From an uncultured Collinsella sp. (GTDB lineage: Bacteria; Actinomycetota; Coriobacteriia; Coriobacteriales; Coriobacteriaceae): a stretch of DNA of 11,429 nt. The DNA is taken from the NCBI GenBank assembly GCA_958424475.1, contig CATZTY010000017.1:1-11429 (forward strand), written 5' to 3'. The notes under the pieces were generated by a model, which worked only from the letters and a program-made list of their open reading frames with translations, searched no databases and had not been told where the DNA came from. Positions 1 to 7,600 of this stretch are shown here, in pieces (the first letter of the stretch is position 1; each line of letters starts with the position of its first letter). The position numbers and the translations under genes were made by a program.

Positions 1-1161
1 AAAGATCAGCGTGGCGGCGGCAACGAACAGCAGTGCCATGAGGACCAGCGCGCCGGCGCGAACGACAAAGGGGCCCAGGTCCTCAAAGAAATACAGGCGA
101 TTGAACATGTCGCAGATGAGCTTGACGGGGTTGAGCCAGCACTCGGCCGGGCAGGCGCGGGCGACGTCGTCGGCAAGTGCCATCGCCGGCTCGCCGTAGA
201 GGCCGGCGAACAGGGCGCACGTGGTGGCAAAGCCCGTGAGGATGCCCGACTTGGACGCCTTGCCGCCCTTAACGGGAAGCGTGCCCACAAAGAGCCCCAG
301 GCCCGTGGCGGCAAGCGCGGATGCAGCACCGCCCAGCAGGCACAGCCCCTCGCGCCCGCCAAAGTCAACGCCAACGACTAGACGCACGTAGCTAATCGCG
401 ACCGCCATCGAGGCAAAGGAAACCAGCCACGAGCCGACAAAGATGCCGGCTAGCGACGCCGTCTTGGAAAGACCGCCCACACAGCGACGCGCACCAAGGC
501 CCGACAGATTGGGCTGCAGATCGACGACGCTCAAGGCGGCAAACTCGGCAGACATCATCGCGACCAGGCCAAAGAGCGCGTAGTAGTAGACGACCGTACC
601 ATCGGGCGTGGTGCGTGTCAGGCTTACGCGGCGGGTGCCGCCTTCGAGCGACAGGGCGCGCGCAACCGCCTCCGGGTCGGCGAGCGCCGCCGGGTTGTCC
701 TGGGCAATCTGGCGCATGAGCTCGGCATTTTGTGTATACGAGCTTGCCACCGTCTCCAAAATGCTGCGGTCGGTGAGCACCGTCGACGCACGCGAGCTGT
801 CACAGCTCGAAAGCAATGTGAGTTTGGGCGTGCCCGCGGTATCCACCGTGTAAATGCCCGCGACTTCGCCGGCCTTGAGCGCTTTGCGCGCGGCAGCCAA
901 GTCTTCGTACTCGCTCACATCGAGCAGCTGGTCGTCGCCTTCCTTGGCAAGCGAAGCCGCCACGTCCTTAAAGGTCGAGGCGTCCCAGGCCTCGTCCGCC
1001 ACGACGGCAACCGGCACCGGATCGACCGTGCCGTCGGAGCTCAGGTTCGCAAACATAAACATGAACATCGTGGAAAGCGCGATGGGAAAGAGAGCGCCCC
1101 AGACCCACGTGCTCGGCCGGCGCAGCAGCGTCTTGACCGTAATGATAATGGTGTTGAACAT
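1..1161 (-). CDS. ABC-2 type transporter permease (3' end beyond window)
   Basis: Membrane subunit of an ABC exporter, partnered with the ATPase just upstream. The frame opens with ATG at 1161 (MFNTIIITVK) and stays open for 387 codons to the left edge, so the C-terminus is missing. I see one hydrophobic helix near residues 18-38, then a long non-membrane stretch (about 40-188, presumably outside the cell), then hydrophobic segments near 190-212, 236-258, 270-293, 305-323 and 366-387. One N-terminal helix, a large loop and a cluster of C-terminal helices is the usual plan of the ABC2_membrane_3 family. A Shine-Dalgarno-like AGGGGG overlaps the ATPase stop codon, and only 9 nt separate the genes, so the two are probably co-transcribed and translationally coupled. 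A second permease gene could follow outside the window. The family call rests on topology and context; the substrate is unknown. Confidence 0.85.
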   Translation of the reverse strand, partial: MFNTIIITVKTLLRRPSTWVWGALFPIALSTMFMFMFANLSSDGTVDPVPVAVVADEAWDASTFKDVAASLAKEGDDQLLDVSEYEDLAAARKALKAGEVAGIYTVDTAGTPKLTLLSSCDSSRASTVLTDRSILETVASSYTQNAELMRQIAQDNPAALADPEAVARALSLEGGTRRVSLTRTTPDGTVVYYYALFGLVAMMSAEFAALSVVDLQPNLSGLGARRCVGGLSKTASLAGIFVGSWLVSFASMAVAISYVRLVVGVDFGGREGLCLLGGAASALAATGLGLFVGTLPVKGGKASKSGILTGFATTCALFAGLYGEPAMALADDVARACPAECWLNPVKLICDMFNRLYFFEDLGPFVVRAGALVLMALLFVAAATLIF

Positions 1162-1170
1162 GACTGCCCC

Positions 1171-2109
1171 CTAGTCGCGCAGCTCGCGGCCGGTGATCTC
1201 GAGGAACACGTCGTTGAGGGTCGGCGGCTCGCTCCACACGCGGCCGAGCGCAACGTCGGCAGCGCGCAGCGTGTCGAGGATGTCGACCAGGTTGTGCGGG
1301 CTCGCCTCGCAGGTGCAGACGAGCTCGCCGCCGGGCAGCTCGACGCTGAGCACGTGCTCGAGGGCGCACAGGCGCTCGACTGTGGCGGCCTCGACGGCGC
1401 CGACCTCGACAGTCACGCGCTCGCCCATCTGAATCATGCGCTTGAGCTCGTCGTTGGTGCCCTGCGCCAGCACGCGGCCGCCGTCCATGATCATGATGCG
1501 GCTGCAAATCTGCTCGACTTCCTCCATGTAATGGCTGGTATACACCACCGTGGCGCCCTCGTCGCGCAGGCGGCAGATGCCCTCCAGGATGGCGTTGCGG
1601 CTCTGCGGGTCGACCGCCACCGTGGGCTCGTCAAAGAAGATGAGCTCGGGCTTGTGCGCGATGCCGCAGGCAATGTTGAGGCGACGCGCCAGGCCGCCCG
1701 AGAGCTTGCCGGGGCGGAACTTGGTAAAGTCGCCCAGCCCGACAAAGTCGATCGCCTCGTCCACCAGCGCGCGGCGGCGCTTGCGGTCGTTGACGTAGAG
1801 GCTGCAGAAATAGTCGATGTTCTCGCGCACCGTAAGCTCATCGAATACCGCCACCTGCTGCGGCACCACGCCGATGCGGCGCTTGAGGTCGTAGCGGGCG
1901 GGTGTCATGGGCTCGCCGAACAGCTCGATGGTGCCCTTGTCGTAAGCGAGCAGCTGCAGAATACAGTTGATGGACGTGGTCTTGCCCGAGCCGTTGGGTC
2001 CGAGCAGGCCAAAGATCTCGCCGGGGGCGATGCTCAGGTTAAAGTGGTCGAGCGCAATAAGATCGTCGTAGCGCTTGACGAGGTTTTCGACGTGGACGAT
2101 GTCTGTCAT
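1171..2109 (-). CDS. ABC transporter ATP-binding protein (drug/antibiotic exporter type)
   Basis: Cytoplasmic ATPase, 312 residues, that would power the adjacent permease. Visible motifs: Walker A GPNGSGKTT at 37-45, Q-loop glutamine at 84, signature LSGGL at 136-140, Walker B LIFFDEP at 156-162 and H-loop His193. An extension of about 90 residues after the nucleotide-binding domain is typical of the CcmA/NatA-like exporter ATPases. The signature ends in Leu where Gln is usual, and the D-loop region reads VAVDPQ rather than the common GLDPQ; both look tolerable. I chose the start at 2109 because MTDIVHVENLVKRY is the normal family N-terminus and GGAAGGG lies about 8 nt upstream. The frame extends back to 2175, but those 22 residues look non-coding. 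It is the first gene of a minus-strand operon divergent from the two-component genes, which probably control it. Confidence 0.95.
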   Translation of the reverse strand: MTDIVHVENLVKRYDDLIALDHFNLSIAPGEIFGLLGPNGSGKTTSINCILQLLAYDKGTIELFGEPMTPARYDLKRRIGVVPQQVAVFDELTVRENIDYFCSLYVNDRKRRRALVDEAIDFVGLGDFTKFRPGKLSGGLARRLNIACGIAHKPELIFFDEPTVAVDPQSRNAILEGICRLRDEGATVVYTSHYMEEVEQICSRIMIMDGGRVLAQGTNDELKRMIQMGERVTVEVGAVEAATVERLCALEHVLSVELPGGELVCTCEASPHNLVDILDTLRAADVALGRVWSEPPTLNDVFLEITGRELRD

Positions 2110-2309
2110 GAGGCGGCCCTTCCGTTGATTGCGGCCCGGTACGATTGCATCATCGCAGGAGCCTCCGGCGCGCACCAGTGAGCTTTGTCACGAGTGCGGA
2201 GGTCTTGGTCGTGCGGCCTGCCGACTCCCCCGCTATGCCGCGCGGGAGGAATGTCACGGTTGTCCCGGGCGGCGCCTCCCCCGCGCGCAGCATCGCGTAC
2301 AATACCCGT
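2110..2309. promoter_or_regulatory. Divergent promoter region between exporter and two-component operons
   Basis: These 200 bp separate the start codons of the exporter ATPase (minus) and the histidine kinase (plus), so they should hold both promoters and any operator for the response regulator. TGTCACG occurs twice in the same orientation, at 2186-2192 and 2252-2258. I found no convincing minus-strand -35/-10 pair. The assignment rests on gene orientation. Confidence 0.55.
2298..2303 (+). promoter_or_regulatory. Possible -10 element of a leaderless histidine kinase transcript
   Basis: TACAAT matches the -10 consensus at five of six positions and ends 6 nt before the ATG at 2310. Transcription would then begin at or next to the A of the start codon. 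No Shine-Dalgarno sequence precedes that ATG, which fits leaderless translation, common in actinobacteria. No -35 box is recognisable at normal spacing, so this stays tentative. Confidence 0.35.
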
Positions 2310-3455
2310 ATGAACAGGCTTTTCGACAAATCGATCGTACTGGCGTGCTGTATTGCGGCCGCCATGGGTCTTGCTGTGGACGCTCGCCTGGTCGCGGCGT
2401 TTTGCCTTGGCGTTATCGCCACCTCACTGGCCGAGGTCGCACAGGATGAACGCACGCGCCGTGCAAGCGAGGCCGCGAGCTACGTTTACATCATCGCGGC
2501 CGTCTTCATACCGCCGTTTGTGCCGTTTGCACCTCTCGCCCTCTATGACATCGCGCGGCGCGTGCGCCGTGAGCACGCCTGGACCGCGCTGGGCATTGGC
2601 GTCGCCTTTGTCTTTGCGCTCGTCGCGGACCTTCGTGCCGATGCGCTTACCGCCCGAACGCTCCTGCTGGCCGCCATCCTTTCGGTTGCCGCCACCTTGT
2701 TATCGCTACGCACCGCCCAGTTGGAGCGCGAGCAGCAGCGCATGCACCGTACCCGCGACGAGCTGCAGGAACGAGCCCTCGTGCTCGAAGCGCGCAACCG
2801 CGATCTTGCCGATCGCCAGGACTACGAAGTCGAGCTCGCGACGCTCGCCGAACGCGCCCGCATCGCGCGCGAGATCCACGATAACGTCGGGCACCAACTC
2901 ACGCGCGCCTCACTGCAAGCCGAAGCCCTGCGCGTGGTCCATGCCGACGAGCCCGGCGTCTCCGCCGATTTCGCCGACGTCAAACGCACGGTTGACGAGG
3001 CGCTCCAGCTTGTGCGCACCAGCGTCCACGCGCTCAACGACAACGCCGTCGACCTTTCCGTGCAGCTCGAACGCATTGTTGAAGGCGCGCGCTCGGACGG
3101 CGGCCCGCAGATTGAGCTTGAAGTTATGACCGAACATGCGCCCGCAAACGTCGCGAACTGCTTTGCGGCGGTCCTGCGCGAGGCGCTCTCCAACACCATG
3201 CGCCACGCTTGCGCCCATGCTGTCACTGTACGATGCATGGAGCATCCGTCGTTTTACCAGCTCATCGTTACCGACGATGGCGTGGGCGGGGTCCAAGCAA
3301 GCGGCCGCGGCGCCGCGGAGGGTATGGGGCTCGCCTCCATGCGCGAGCGCATCGAGGCGCTTGGCGGCACCTTCACCGCCGGCCCGCGCGTCGGCGCCGG
3401 CGGCTGGCGCGTGTTTGCCACCGTTCCCAAACAGCAAGGAGATAAGGACCGATGA
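2310..3455 (+). CDS. Sensor histidine kinase, NarL/LiaS/DesK-type (HisKA_3)
   Basis: Membrane histidine kinase of 381 residues that should phosphorylate the downstream response regulator. Hydrophobic segments near 8-40, 57-78, 93-110 and 116-134 form the membrane part with almost no extracellular domain, as in kinases that sense within the membrane or via a partner. A charged, probably coiled region (135-180) leads to the HisKA_3 motif AREIHDNVGHQL, with His190 as phosphoacceptor. The HATPase_c domain follows: N-box EALSNTMRHA (Asn295), G1 DDGVGG at 322-327 and G2 GMGLASM at 338-344. The start at 2310 is chosen because the hydrophobic region begins there; the frame is open upstream to 2145, but that stretch is not protein-like. 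Its stop overlaps the next start by ATGA, giving a two-gene operon divergent from an ABC exporter. The small membrane-only sensor with exporter context resembles LnrJ of Bacillus subtilis. Confidence 0.9.
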   Translation: MNRLFDKSIVLACCIAAAMGLAVDARLVAAFCLGVIATSLAEVAQDERTRRASEAASYVYIIAAVFIPPFVPFAPLALYDIARRVRREHAWTALGIGVAFVFALVADLRADALTARTLLLAAILSVAATLLSLRTAQLEREQQRMHRTRDELQERALVLEARNRDLADRQDYEVELATLAERARIAREIHDNVGHQLTRASLQAEALRVVHADEPGVSADFADVKRTVDEALQLVRTSVHALNDNAVDLSVQLERIVEGARSDGGPQIELEVMTEHAPANVANCFAAVLREALSNTMRHACAHAVTVRCMEHPSFYQLIVTDDGVGGVQASGRGAAEGMGLASMRERIEALGGTFTAGPRVGAGGWRVFATVPKQQGDKDR

Positions 3456-4081
3456 GGCTCATCGTTGTCGACGACGACCGCTTGGTGGTCGATTCGCTCA
3501 AGATTATCCTGGGCGCCCAGCCGCAGATCGAGGTGGTGGGCACCGGTGCCAACGGCAACGATGCGGTGGCGCTCTACGCCGAGCACGCACCCGATATCGC
3601 ACTGCTCGACATCCAGATGCCGGAGCGCGACGGCCTTTCGGCGGCACGCGAGATCCTTGAGCACGACCCTGCGGCGCGCGTGGTGTTTCTGACGACGTTT
3701 TCGGATGACGAATACATTGTGTCGGCACTCAAGCTGGGCGTCCGCGGCTACCTGATTAAAACCGATGTCGCCGCCATTCCTCCGGCGTTGGCCCAGGTCA
3801 TGGACGGCAAACGCGTGCTCGAGGGTAAGGCAATCGAGGACATCGATTTTGACGGAACGGGCGTCGAGGCGGGCACGCCTCGCCGGCCCGCGGCCTTTGC
3901 CAGCCTGACCGACCGCGAGTTCGAAGTCGCCGAGCTTATCGCCCGCGGCCTCGACAACAAGGAGATTGCCGCCACCGCTTATATGGGCGAAGGCACCGTA
4001 CGCAACCACATCAGCTCGATCCTTGCAAAGATGGGTCTGCGCAACCGCACGCAGATCGCCATCGCCTACCTGCGAGGGTAG
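3452..4081 (+). CDS. Response regulator, NarL/LuxR family
   Basis: Cytoplasmic DNA-binding regulator of 209 residues, partner of the overlapping histidine kinase. The receiver domain (about 1-120) has the acidic pocket Asp7-Asp8-Asp9, phosphoacceptor Asp53 in LLDIQMP, Thr81 and Lys103. A short linker leads to a LuxR-type helix-turn-helix (about 149-206): LTDREFEVAELIARGLDNKEI, then the recognition helix region EGTVRNHISSILAKMGLRNR. Its length is standard for the family. ATG at 3452 overlaps the kinase stop (TGA 3453-3455), and AAGGAG at 3436-3441 sits 10 nt upstream. The likeliest target is the divergent exporter promoter in 2110-2309. I see no short intrinsic terminator directly after the stop; the palindromic repeat starting at 4117 may serve instead. 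Confidence 0.95.
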   Translation: MRLIVVDDDRLVVDSLKIILGAQPQIEVVGTGANGNDAVALYAEHAPDIALLDIQMPERDGLSAAREILEHDPAARVVFLTTFSDDEYIVSALKLGVRGYLIKTDVAAIPPALAQVMDGKRVLEGKAIEDIDFDGTGVEAGTPRRPAAFASLTDREFEVAELIARGLDNKEIAATAYMGEGTVRNHISSILAKMGLRNRTQIAIAYLRG

Positions 4082-4101
4082 TTGCCCAACGACTGACCGC
4101 C

Positions 4102-4155
4102 CCGGCATAGCAAAATGGCTGCCACCGATTTAATACCATTTCAAAACTATGCCGG
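4102..4155 (+). repeat. Alternative hairpin overlapping the left arm of structured repeat 1
   Basis: CCGGCATAG at 4102-4110 is the exact complement of CTATGCCGG at 4147-4155 (9 bp). Inside it, AAATGG at 4113-4118 pairs with CCATTT at 4136-4141 (6 bp). Since 4147-4155 is also part of the left arm of the long outer stem, the two folds exclude each other. The upstream CCGGCATAG duplicates part of the right arm, so it may equally be a relic of another repeat copy. Confidence 0.5.
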
Positions 4156-4299
4156 TTTACGGGGCTAAACTCAGGACCCCCATCCATACCCGCGTTTTCT
4201 GCAAAATGACGGCTCGTCTACCTGCGATTTTATTTTCACGAATATCGGCATGGTTGGGGACTCGTGACTCAGCCCCGTAAACCGGCATAGTTTTGTTCG
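4117..4299 (+). repeat. Long structured palindromic repeat, copy 1
   Basis: Arms 4143-4166 (starts AAAACTATGCCGG, ends ACGGGGCT) and 4271-4294 are perfect 24-nt reverse complements, giving a 152-nt element. Inside it, CCATACC (4184-4190) faces GGCATGG (4247-4253), and TCTACCTGCG (4217-4226) forms the 3' side of a weak central hairpin followed by a T-rich stretch. Copy 3 matches over the full 183 nt with the same spacing, including flanks beginning GGCTG and ending GTTCG. The arm ends are A-rich on the left and T-rich on the right, so the outer stem could act as a terminator on either strand between these convergent genes. Confidence 0.85.
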
Positions 4300-4337
4300 G
4301 GCGGCCCTGCACGAGTGCCTCCGCCAGCCTCACGGGA

Positions 4338-4360
4338 CCAAAATGATCCGTTTTCCTCCG
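4338..4360 (+). repeat. 23-nt dispersed repeat, copy a
   Basis: A 23-nt sequence starting CCAAAATGATCCG is identical to positions 11176-11198, and similarity continues into a C-run. In this copy TGATCC (4344-4349) is complementary to GGATCA (4369-4374), making a possible 6-bp hairpin that is not kept in the other copy. Confidence 0.7.
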
Positions 4361-4385
4361 CCCCCAAGGGATCAGCCGGAACCGC

Positions 4386-4549
4386 GCGCCACGAAACCGG
4401 CCCATCTACTACGTTTGACTCGACACCCCTGACCATACCTTCGTTTTGAGCATAACCGCAGGCGTTCTACCTGCGGTTATGTTTTGGCGTTTTTTGGCAT
4501 GGTTGGAGGTAAGGGGCCAAACGTAGTAGATGGGCCGATTTCGTGGCGC
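4386..4549 (+). repeat. Long structured palindromic repeat, copy 2 (variant outer stem)
   Basis: Arms 4386-4417 and 4518-4549 are reverse complements over 32 nt with one mismatch (C4397 against A4538), but their sequence, containing CATCTACTACGTTTG, is unrelated to the arms of copies 1 and 3. The interior is homologous: CCATACC at 4433-4439, TCTACCTGCG at 4466-4475 and GGCATGGTTGG at 4496-4506, with the same 33- and 30-nt offsets as in the other two copies. The central hairpin is perfect here (12 bp). Total length is 164 nt. Confidence 0.85.
4451..4485 (+). terminator. Possible plus-strand intrinsic terminator in the core of copy 2
   Basis: CATAACCGCAGG (4451-4462) and CCTGCGGTTATG (4470-4481) form a perfect 12-bp stem with a 7-nt loop, followed by TTTT and, 4 nt later, a second T run. 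It could end transcription coming from the response regulator about 370 nt upstream. The equivalent hairpins in copies 1 and 3 are imperfect but also precede T-rich sequence. Confidence 0.45.
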
Positions 4550-4568
4550 ACCCACCTCCCCCACGCAC

Positions 4569-4609
4569 AAAAATGCCGCCACGGAGGAGGGAGATGCCTC
4601 CGTGGCGGC
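4569..4609 (-). terminator. Rho-independent terminator of the surface-protein gene
   Basis: On the minus strand, GCCGCCACGGAGG (plus 4597-4609) and its exact complement (plus 4575-4587) form a 13-bp stem with a 9-nt loop, followed by A and five T (plus 4569-4573). It lies about 80 nt past the stop codon at 4689 and points the right way. Confidence 0.85.
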
Positions 4610-4650
4610 TGGGGGTGGGGTGGGGGCTACATTTCTGGCTCCCCGCCGGC

Positions 4651-4676
4651 CGCCCGGGGCCTTTTGGCCCCGGGCG
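4651..4676 (-). repeat. GC-rich perfect hairpin just after the surface-protein stop codon
   Basis: An 11-bp stem (4651-4661 with 4666-4676, arms CGCCCGGGGCC and complement) closes a 4-nt loop that reads AAAA in the mRNA. It starts 12 nt past the stop codon. No T tract follows on either strand, so it is unlikely to be a terminator; a stabiliser of the mRNA 3' end is possible. The true terminator lies about 40 nt further on. Confidence 0.6.
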
Positions 4677-4688
4677 CTGCCAGCGCGT

Positions 4689-7600
4689 CTAGCGCTTACG
4701 GATGCCCCAGACCAGAGATCCGACGCCGGCCATGGCGACGACGAATGCCATGAGCAGTGCGGCAGCCTGCTGGTCACCCGTGGTGGGCAGGAAACCCTTG
4801 ACCGTCTTGACGATGTTCGTCACGGTCTTGGGCGTGCCGGGGTCGGGCGTCGGCGTAGGAGTCTCGGGCTTCTTGTACGTGTTGTTGAACACGATGCCCT
4901 CGACGCTCTTGTCGCCCTTGGCAAAGGCGACGCTTGCCTTGAGGCTGCCCTCGCCGTCATCGACCACGTTGACGGTCGCGGTAAAGACGGACTTGTCGTA
5001 GGTCATACCGGCCTCGTCGCCCTTGACCTCGCTGATGGTGTAGACGTGCGTACCGGGCTCGTCGTACTCAAACTTGTCGAAGCTGATCTTACCGTCGGCA
5101 TCGTTGGTGACGGTGGACTCGATGTCCTCGCCAACGAGCTTAAAGCTAAACTCGTCCTTTTTGAGCTCGCGTCCCTCGAGCACCTTGATGGCGCCGATGG
5201 AGACCTGCGTGGGCATGGCGTGATACTTGTTGGTAAAGCCAGCCGACTCGGTGGTTCCCTCGAGCTTGTGCGTCGCGGTCAGCGTGCCGTCGCCGTTGTC
5301 GGAAACGGTGGTCACGACGGTGTAGGTCGTGCCGTCATAGGTGATGCCCTTGTACAGGCCGAGCGCGTTGGGGCAAGCCTCGCGCAGCGTGTACGTGTGC
5401 GTGCCGGGTGCCTCGTAGCGGATCGGGCTCAGTGTCACAGTGCCGTTGGCGTCGTTGGTGCCGCTTGCGACAACCACGTCGTCCTCGAGCAGATCGAACG
5501 TGAACTCGCCGACTGCAAGGTCGCGTCCGGTCAGACGCTTGACCGTCTTGACCTGATCGGTCACGGAAGAATCGGTAGGCGTTACGCTGTAGGTGTTGGT
5601 GAACGTGAAGGCAGCACCGTCGTCGCCTTCGCGCTTGACGCTCAGATGTCCGGCGCCGTCGTCCGTCACGGTATAGGAAACCTTGCGCGTGGCGTTGGCA
5701 TCGTTGGTCACGCCAGGGGCGCTACCGGACTCGGTCACCGTGTAGGCAAAGGTGTGCGAGCGCGGGGCGGTGGGGGCTGTGGGCTCGGACTCGTCGCTGG
5801 GCTCATCGGCGTTGGTATCAACGTCGGCGTCGGCCTCTTCAGCCTCTGCCTCGTCGGCATCGACGTCGTCAGCTTCGTCTGCCTCGGCCTTATCGGTCGC
5901 ATCGTCCGTCACGCCCAGGGCGTGGTTGAGGTCCTCGAGCGTAAAGTGGATCTTGCCAAAGTCCACGTTACCGGCTGCGTCGTTGGTTACGGTCGTGCGC
6001 TCGGGCATCGGGGCACCTGCCTCGTCGGCGGTCACGGTAAAGGTGAACTTACCCGTGATGTCGGCCGGGGTCAGGCCCTCGGCAACCTGGAGCTTCTTAG
6101 TACCGGTGAGCACGGCATCCACGGCGTCGGCGCCGTAGACGTTCTCGAACAAGGGCTCGACGCCGCCGTAGTCGACCGTCGCCGTCAGGGTACCATCACC
6201 GTTGTCGACGACGATAACCTTAAAGCCAAAGCTCCACGTTGTAGCGGAAACGCCATTCGGCAGCCCGAATAAATCTTCGTAGGCCGTGTAGTTAATGGTC
6301 CAGGCAAGCTTGCCGTCCTTATCGGTACGATAAGCAAGCCCAGCAGCCTCAAGATTAGCAAGCATCTTGGTGTCGTAGTGCAGCGTATCAAAGCTCACGT
6401 GCCCGCCGATATTGGGCTTGAGGTTTTCGTATGCCACAAGCTCACCCTGATAGGCGATGCCGAACCAGAACTCGCCGTCGGCCATCGGGCGGCCGGTCAG
6501 AGTCTTGGTGGCAACGACCTGAGCGGCGGTGCCGCCAGGCGTGTTGGTCGTAGCGCTGTAACTGTTGTGGAACGGCACCAGGGCCTTCTCGACCTTGTTC
6601 TCGCCACTCTTGTGGACCGTCTCATGCGTGCCCTCGGGACCGCCGGAAACGGTCGTCGTAGCAGTGAGCGTACCGGCGGTGTCGTCGGCGATGGCGATCG
6701 TCACCGTGCGTACGGCGTCATCGTAGGTGTAACCGGGCTGGCCGTCGTTCTTTTCGGCCACGGTGTACTTGAAGGTCTTGCCGGCGTCAGCCTGCGTAAA
6801 TTTAACCTCATGACCAGCCAGAATGTCGATCAGTCCGACCGTTGCCTCTGCCGCTTCGGGAGACTTGAAGCTGTTGGCCCCGGGCAGCAGACCGAGCGCG
6901 CGAGCCGAAGCGTCGTCAGCAGGTGTCACGGTAAAGGTGAACTGGCCCTCGGTCATGGGGCGGCCGTCCAGATACTTGCTGAGCCACAGACCGCCGGCCG
7001 CGGTGTAGTTAAGCTCAGTGCGGTACGTGTTGGTAAAGCGTCCGTTTTCCTTCTTGGTGACGTTGGCGGTCAGGTTGCCATCGCCGTCCTCGGTCACGGT
7101 TACTTCGGCGGTCGCGACGTGGGAGTCATACGTCATGCCGACCGTATTACCCGCGTTCTCGCGGATCTCATACTTGTAGGTTCCGGCAGCCGTGTAGTGG
7201 ATCTTGCCGAACTTGATGGCGGCGATGCCGTCCTTCGCATCGTGCTTGCTCACGGTTACGGTCGCAGGATCGGGTAGCGGAGTGCCCTCGGCGGCGGTGA
7301 TGGTAAAGCTGAACTCGTCGGAGTCCGTCCAGTCGCGACCGTCGATAGCCTTGCTCAGATCAAAGTCGAGCTCTGCGTCGTACGGGGTCACGCTGTAGGT
7401 GTTCTTGAAGGTCGCAGCCGTGGCGTCCTTCAGGACATGCTCAGCCTTGAGCGTGCCATCGCCCTTGTCGGTAATGGTGGTCTCGATGGTGTACTTGGCA
7501 TCGCTGTAGGTGATACCGCCGGCGTTGCCCTTGACCTCGCGCAGCGTATAGGGGTGCGTTCCGACCTTGGTGTACTCGATGGGGCTCATCGTGATCTTGC

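Larger units (their letters stand above)
4082..4688. other. Gene-free convergent intergenic region rich in palindromes
   Basis: These 607 bp lie between the ends of the response regulator (plus) and the giant surface protein (minus). No open frame here looks like a protein. The region contains two members of the long structured repeat family (4117-4299 and 4386-4549), a 23-nt dispersed repeat (4338-4360), the surface-protein terminator (4569-4609) and a GC-rich hairpin (4651-4676). Each is listed separately. Confidence 0.85.

Noticed and set aside
2110..2175. N-terminal extension of the ABC ATPase by 22 residues to an ATG at 2175
   Set aside because: The extension is not like any ATPase N-terminus, lies in the divergent promoter region, and the ATG at 2109 has a good ribosome binding site.
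730..2181. 483-codon open frame on the plus strand
   Set aside because: Shadow of the ABC ATPase and permease genes, which have clear motifs in the opposite direction.
2145..2309. N-terminal extension of the histidine kinase by 55 residues
   Set aside because: The added sequence is Arg/Pro-rich, has no ribosome binding site, and would run through the divergent promoter region before the first membrane helix.
2251..2313. 20-codon leader open frame whose TGA overlaps the kinase ATG
   Set aside because: The GGAGG purine run ends only 1 nt before its ATG, too close for normal initiation, and the peptide is Arg/Pro/Ala-rich. The ATGA overlap is suggestive but not enough.
4117..4549. CRISPR array or retron-like non-coding RNA
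   Set aside because: There are no regularly spaced direct repeats with unique spacers, no Cas genes and no reverse transcriptase in the window, although the paired ends of the elements superficially resemble the a1/a2 pairing of retron RNAs.
4530..6272. 580-codon open frame on the plus strand
   Set aside because: It is antisense to the adhesin. The GC-rich, third-position-biased repeats of the real gene keep this frame open. Its translation is Val/Gly/Leu-rich with no recognisable domain, and its start lies inside structured repeat copy 2.
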